From Leptolyngbya sp. Cla-17 (GTDB taxonomy: Bacteria; Cyanobacteriota; Cyanobacteriia; Leptolyngbyales; Leptolyngbyaceae), in assembly GCF_016807185.1 (NCBI RefSeq), contig NZ_JAEVYN010000002.1, positions 2,083,367-2,147,366 of the forward strand: 64,000 nucleotides of DNA. Direction: 5' to 3'. The position numbers and the translations under genes are program-made. Positions 61,137 to 64,000 of this stretch are shown here, piece by piece. The notes under the pieces are model-generated. The model was not told the origin of the DNA. It saw only the letters and a list, made by a program, of their open reading frames with translations, and did not search any database. The stretch's first letter is position 1, and each line of letters begins with the position of its first letter.

Positions 61137-62222
61137 CTAAACGCTAGTGGATACGGTCACTTTGGCAGGTTGAGGTTTTTCTGCGGGAGTGCTGATCTTC
61201 TGATTGGGCAAACCTTCGATCGGGCACTCTTCTGTGCCAACAGTTTCGCGAGTAATCGCTTCTGCCGTTTCCTTTGCCTTCTTTGGATCCAGCACCCAAT
61301 CCCGGTAGAACTGATAGGGGCACTCCGCCATGCCTTCGGAACCATCGCCCGAATTGATCATACCGGTGTAGCCACGATGCATCAGCTTGAACAGGTGATT
61401 CTGAGATTGAGCATGTTTGCGGAAATCGCGAATGGCAAACTTAGACAGGGGGGCATATTGCACACCCATGTCTTCTTCACCGCACTCACCCAAAGTGCGA
61501 CCGTCAAAACCAACGATCGCTGAATGCCCGAAGTAGCTATAAACACCATCAAATCCAGCAGCATTGGCAACCGCAACATAAACGTTATTCATCCACGCCA
61601 TTGCCTTAGAAACCATGATTTGCTGTTCTTTGGCAGGATACATATAACCCTGGCAACGCACAATCAGTTCAGCCCCTTTCATGGCGCAATCTCGCCAAAT
61701 TTCGGGGTAGTTGCCGTCATCGCAAATGATTAAGCTAACCTTTAAGCCTTTCGGACCTTCAGAAACGTAGGTACAGTTGCCGGGATACCAGCCTTCGATT
61801 GGTGTCCACGGCATGATCTTGCGATACTTCTGCACGATTTCACCGTGATCGTTCATCAAAATCAAGGTGTTGTAAGGAACCTTGTTGGGGTGGTCTTCGT
61901 GCTTCTCACCTGTGAGTGAAAAGACTCCCCAAACTTTGTTTTTGATGCAGGCTTGGGCAAAAATCGCGGTTTCCTCACCGGGAACAGATGCTGCCAAATC
62001 CATCATTTCGCTGGGGTCATACATGATGCCATGAGTGGAATATTCGGGGAAAATTGCCAAATCCATCCCTGGCAATCCCAACTTCATTCCATCAATCATT
62101 GCGGCAATCTTGTGGCAGTTATCAATTACTTCTGCCTTGGTATGCAACCGCGGCATTTTATAATTAACAACCGCAACTCCAACCGCATCAGCACTCGAAG
62201 AAATATCACCGTGGTAAGCCAT
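61137..62222 (-). CDS. amiE: Aliphatic amidase
   Basis: 361 residues from the ATG at 62222 (GGAG seven bases upstream); the frame is open to a TTG at 62234. The AmiE subfamily is clear from HGDISSSADAVGVAVVNYKM and LPGMDLAIFPEYSTHGIMYD. The triad is Glu60, Lys135 (QKYRKIMPW) and Cys167 (LIICDDGNYPEIW), each one position after the Pseudomonas AmiE numbering. It hydrolyses short aliphatic amides such as acetamide to acid and ammonia and is usually hexameric. The C-terminal 30 residues (STPAEKPQPAKV) are Pro/Ala-rich and extend past the core. It is followed after 187 bases by tubulin-like A. Confidence 0.97.
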   Translation of the reverse strand: MAYHGDISSSADAVGVAVVNYKMPRLHTKAEVIDNCHKIAAMIDGMKLGLPGMDLAIFPEYSTHGIMYDPSEMMDLAASVPGEETAIFAQACIKNKVWGVFSLTGEKHEDHPNKVPYNTLILMNDHGEIVQKYRKIMPWTPIEGWYPGNCTYVSEGPKGLKVSLIICDDGNYPEIWRDCAMKGAELIVRCQGYMYPAKEQQIMVSKAMAWMNNVYVAVANAAGFDGVYSYFGHSAIVGFDGRTLGECGEEDMGVQYAPLSKFAIRDFRKHAQSQNHLFKLMHRGYTGMINSGDGSEGMAECPYQFYRDWVLDPKKAKETAEAITRETVGTEECPIEGLPNQKISTPAEKPQPAKVTVSTSV

Positions 62223-62274
62223 TTCAAACTCCAATCAATTTCAATTTGTAAACATTGATGGACAAAATAAAACG

Positions 62275-62303
62275 TTTGGAGGACTAAAAATTAATCCTCC
62301 AAA
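62275..62303 (-). terminator. Hairpin between the MarR-type regulator and amiE
   Basis: TTTGGAGGA (62275-62283) pairs perfectly with TCCTCCAAA (62295-62303). Read on the reverse strand it is followed by CGTTTTATTTTG. It may end the regulator transcript and separate it from amiE, whose promoter would then be confined to the last 50 bases before its start, or it may attenuate read-through. Confidence 0.6.
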
Positions 62304-62435
62304 AACTTTGAATTGCTACTTGTATTGCCAACCGATCTTGATTTGCGATCGCGCTTAACTGAAACTGAAGCTGCCAACCGAATCCCTATTGCCAATCTGT
62401 TAGTCTTTAGAATCTTCTTTATTGCCACCTTATTT

Positions 62436-62449
62436 AGTTCTTAAGAACT
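62436..62449. promoter_or_regulatory. Perfect palindrome, candidate MarR-type operator
   Basis: AGTTCTTAAGAACT is a perfect 14-base palindrome in the spacer between the receiver-MarR gene and amiE. MarR-family dimers bind palindromes of this size. A second inverted repeat, TAGTTAA-TCTC-TTAACTA (62515-62532), overlaps the end of the regulator gene. Binding is inference. Confidence 0.45.
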
Positions 62450-62529
62450 TGTAGCAGCATGGGGTAATCATAAAGAGTAGACAGAGAATAGTTTGTATCT
62501 AGTTTTACACTTGATAGTTAATCTCTTAA

Positions 62530-63735
62530 CTACTTTTGCTTTTTCCTTAAACTGAGGTCGGTAATCGGCGAACTCTTTATGCTGACGCTCAATGCCTCAC
62601 CTGAGATTTCCTCCCCAACTACTGACGTGGTCTGTAGTCTGTCCTCAAACAGCTTCAAGACCTCCCTGGCAAATTCGATAAATTTCTGGCGTTCTACTTC
62701 ATCCAGCATGTCTATCAATTTAATACTCTGATACTGATCTTGGGTTTCAATCCCATCCAAAAATTGCTGCCCTTTTTGGGTGAGTTTAACCATCAACGCC
62801 CGGCGATCGGATGGGTGATCATCCCGCTCAACGTATTCTTCTTGCTCTAATCCATCCAACAATCCAGTCATCGCAGCGCGTGAAACCCCGCAATGCTTTG
62901 CCAAAAAGGATGGGCTGGCACCCAATTGAGGTTTGCTGTTGAGATACATCAACACCGCCAGTTTGCTTTGCGATAATCCCAGCTTTGCTGAATGCTCATC
63001 GGTAATTCGCAGCACCATTCTGGCAATGCGGGTAAGGATCGCCATCGTGTGGAGTGTGTCTGTATTGGGAGTGTGTAGGATTTCTTGAGTTGTTGCCGTC
63101 ACTGCTTGACTCAGCACTCCTGCTTTCTCTCGCTGCTTCCCACTGTGCTGTAGATCCGCTTCAACCTGTTGATACTTAGTTAGCTCGAGCTTCAGACCTT
63201 GGCTCAGTTCTCGCATCTGCATCAGGGTCGAAAATACTCTGAGCGCTGTCACCACGCTGATAAACAGTTTATTGGAAGTCAGTTCTGTTTTAGTCTTATA
63301 GTCATCAATTCCGTAATTTGCTGCTACAACCGTTTCTGGTGCTTGTCCTGGTTGCCCTGTCCGCAAAATGATTCTAACCAGTGAGTTGCCTAATTCTTCT
63401 CGAATGTACTGAATTATCTGTAATCCAGCATCCTCAGTTTCCATCACTACGTCCAAAAAAATAATGGCGATGTTTGGATGGGTTTGGATAATCTGTTTGG
63501 CTTCCTGCCCAGAGTAAGCACTGATGAAAGTCAGAGGCTTGTTTTCAAAGATAAAGTCGCTCAGCGCTAGCTTGGTTACTTCGTGAACTTCAATATCATC
63601 ATCTACAATCAGAATTTTCCAGCTTTGCTCTGGTTGATTTTGTGATGTAGTGACAATTTCTGCTTCATCCTCTGGAGCGAACGTAAATTCGTCGCTGTGC
63701 AAGTCATTGAGAGAGTCTTGGGCAATATTCGACAT
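62530..63735 (-). CDS. Receiver-MarR fusion transcriptional regulator
   Basis: 401 residues. A disordered acidic N-terminus (1-35) leads to a receiver (about 38-165): WKILIVDDDIEVHEVTKLAL, Asp in IIFLDVVMETEDAG and Lys in DDYKTKTELT. A coiled linker (about 175-215) joins a MarR-type winged helix (about 235-350): LGLSQSKLAVLMYLNSKPQL, FLAKHCGVSRAAMTGLLDGL and YVERDDHPSDRRALMVKLT with the DxRxxxV wing. The fusion would couple phosphorylation to repressor/activator control. The upstream histidine kinase gene ends 30 bases before, so it is its likely partner. The downstream amidase-tubulin operon is the likely target. Confidence 0.9.
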   Translation of the reverse strand: MSNIAQDSLNDLHSDEFTFAPEDEAEIVTTSQNQPEQSWKILIVDDDIEVHEVTKLALSDFIFENKPLTFISAYSGQEAKQIIQTHPNIAIIFLDVVMETEDAGLQIIQYIREELGNSLVRIILRTGQPGQAPETVVAANYGIDDYKTKTELTSNKLFISVVTALRVFSTLMQMRELSQGLKLELTKYQQVEADLQHSGKQREKAGVLSQAVTATTQEILHTPNTDTLHTMAILTRIARMVLRITDEHSAKLGLSQSKLAVLMYLNSKPQLGASPSFLAKHCGVSRAAMTGLLDGLEQEEYVERDDHPSDRRALMVKLTQKGQQFLDGIETQDQYQSIKLIDMLDEVERQKFIEFAREVLKLFEDRLQTTSVVGEEISGEALSVSIKSSPITDLSLRKKQK

Positions 63736-63765
63736 GAAAAGCCTTTCGGGAAAACTGATCGACGC

Positions 63766-64000
63766 TTAAGATGTGGGTAGCCTGATGCAAAACCTTGTTC
63801 CTATGGACGGTTGGCTCTCGCACCGAATGGTTCCACCTAGCTTCTGAGTCACTAAGTTATAAACAATATGTAAGCCCAAGCCACTGCCCCCCTGACCGCG
63901 TTTGGTGGTAAAAAAGGGTTCAAAGATTTTACCCAGGTTTTCCGGCGGAATTCCTTGACCGTCATCAGCATACTCAAAAACCACATGCGCTTCGATGTGT
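63766..64000 (-). CDS. Histidine kinase C-terminal part (5' end outside window)
   Basis: The reverse-strand frame is open to base 64000, so the start lies beyond the edge. The visible 77 residues are the end of a HATPase_c domain: YADDGQGIPPENLGKIFEPF (G1 box and F box), TTKRGQGGSGLGLHIVYNLV (G2 box) and a last strand RFCIRLPTS. The rest, including any sensor, is unknown. It precedes the receiver-MarR gene by 30 bases on the same strand and is its probable kinase. Similar ends are seen in cyanobacterial kinases with AHE-type phosphoacceptor sites. Confidence 0.85.
   Translation of the reverse strand, partial: HIEAHVVFEYADDGQGIPPENLGKIFEPFFTTKRGQGGSGLGLHIVYNLVTQKLGGTIRCESQPSIGTRFCIRLPTS

Overview
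The window is from a cyanobacterium. GCGATCGC (HIP1) octamers recur throughout, for example at 57197-57204 and 62345-62352. There is a phycobilisome linker with a phycobiliprotein-like neighbour, a CrtW-type carotenoid ketolase, a WGxxGxxG-type surface protein, an S-layer-domain porin, and many multi-domain two-component sensors. A filamentous, signalling-rich lineage is plausible, but I cannot name the species. Both edges cut genes: a hybrid kinase at the left and a histidine kinase C-terminus at the right.

Layout. 1-4955: two sensor kinases, then a decayed transposase. 5309-8556: phosphoglucomutase, moaC, tRNA-Arg(ACG) with its terminator, and a cblD/MMADHC-like gene. 8753-14366: small stress or envelope genes (DUF2231 membrane protein, secreted hydrophilic protein, metallo-beta-lactamase hydrolase with an in-frame stop, SRPBCC protein, zinc alcohol dehydrogenase, lone receiver, WGxxGxxG protein). 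14660-20775: a giant CheB-CheR-PAS-kinase-receiver hybrid and a second kinase. 20794-22916: a NYN-domain protein, a frameshifted DUF1830 relic and crtW. 22965-31407: a reverse-strand phosphorelay operon whose kinase carries two GAF domains with cyanobacteriochrome-type Cys-His motifs, divergent from phycobilisome genes. This is a candidate light-colour response locus. 31550-38449: a short-chain dehydrogenase and an 1852-codon Ser/Thr kinase-ATPase-histidine kinase.

38551-44552: a complete branched-chain-amino-acid/urea/amide-type ABC transporter, split over two divergent arms, with a nitrilase-superfamily hydrolase. 44565-50021: an FAD oxidoreductase, a DUF255 thioredoxin-fold protein and a MetX-like hydrolase. 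50098-53221: a tightly packed nickel/cobalt ECF transporter operon (cbiM, cbiN, DUF1636, cbiQ, cbiO). 53451-56972: a TPR protein, a porin, a peroxiredoxin with an internal deletion, and a CobW-family GTPase.

57239-64000 is the most unusual part. An aliphatic amidase (amiE) is followed on the same strand by two paralogous tubulin/FtsZ-like proteins that flank a 108-residue unknown. Upstream lie a receiver-MarR fusion regulator and a histidine kinase. I read this as a regulated amide-utilisation unit with two cytoskeletal-type GTPase relatives, and I know of no described function for the combination. With the ABC transporter and nitrilase at 38.5-44.5 kb, the window suggests uptake and hydrolysis of small amides or nitriles as a nitrogen source.

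Gene decay is visible in at least four places: the transposase remnant, the DUF1830 frameshift, the lactonase-like gene with a stop codon, and the truncated peroxiredoxin.
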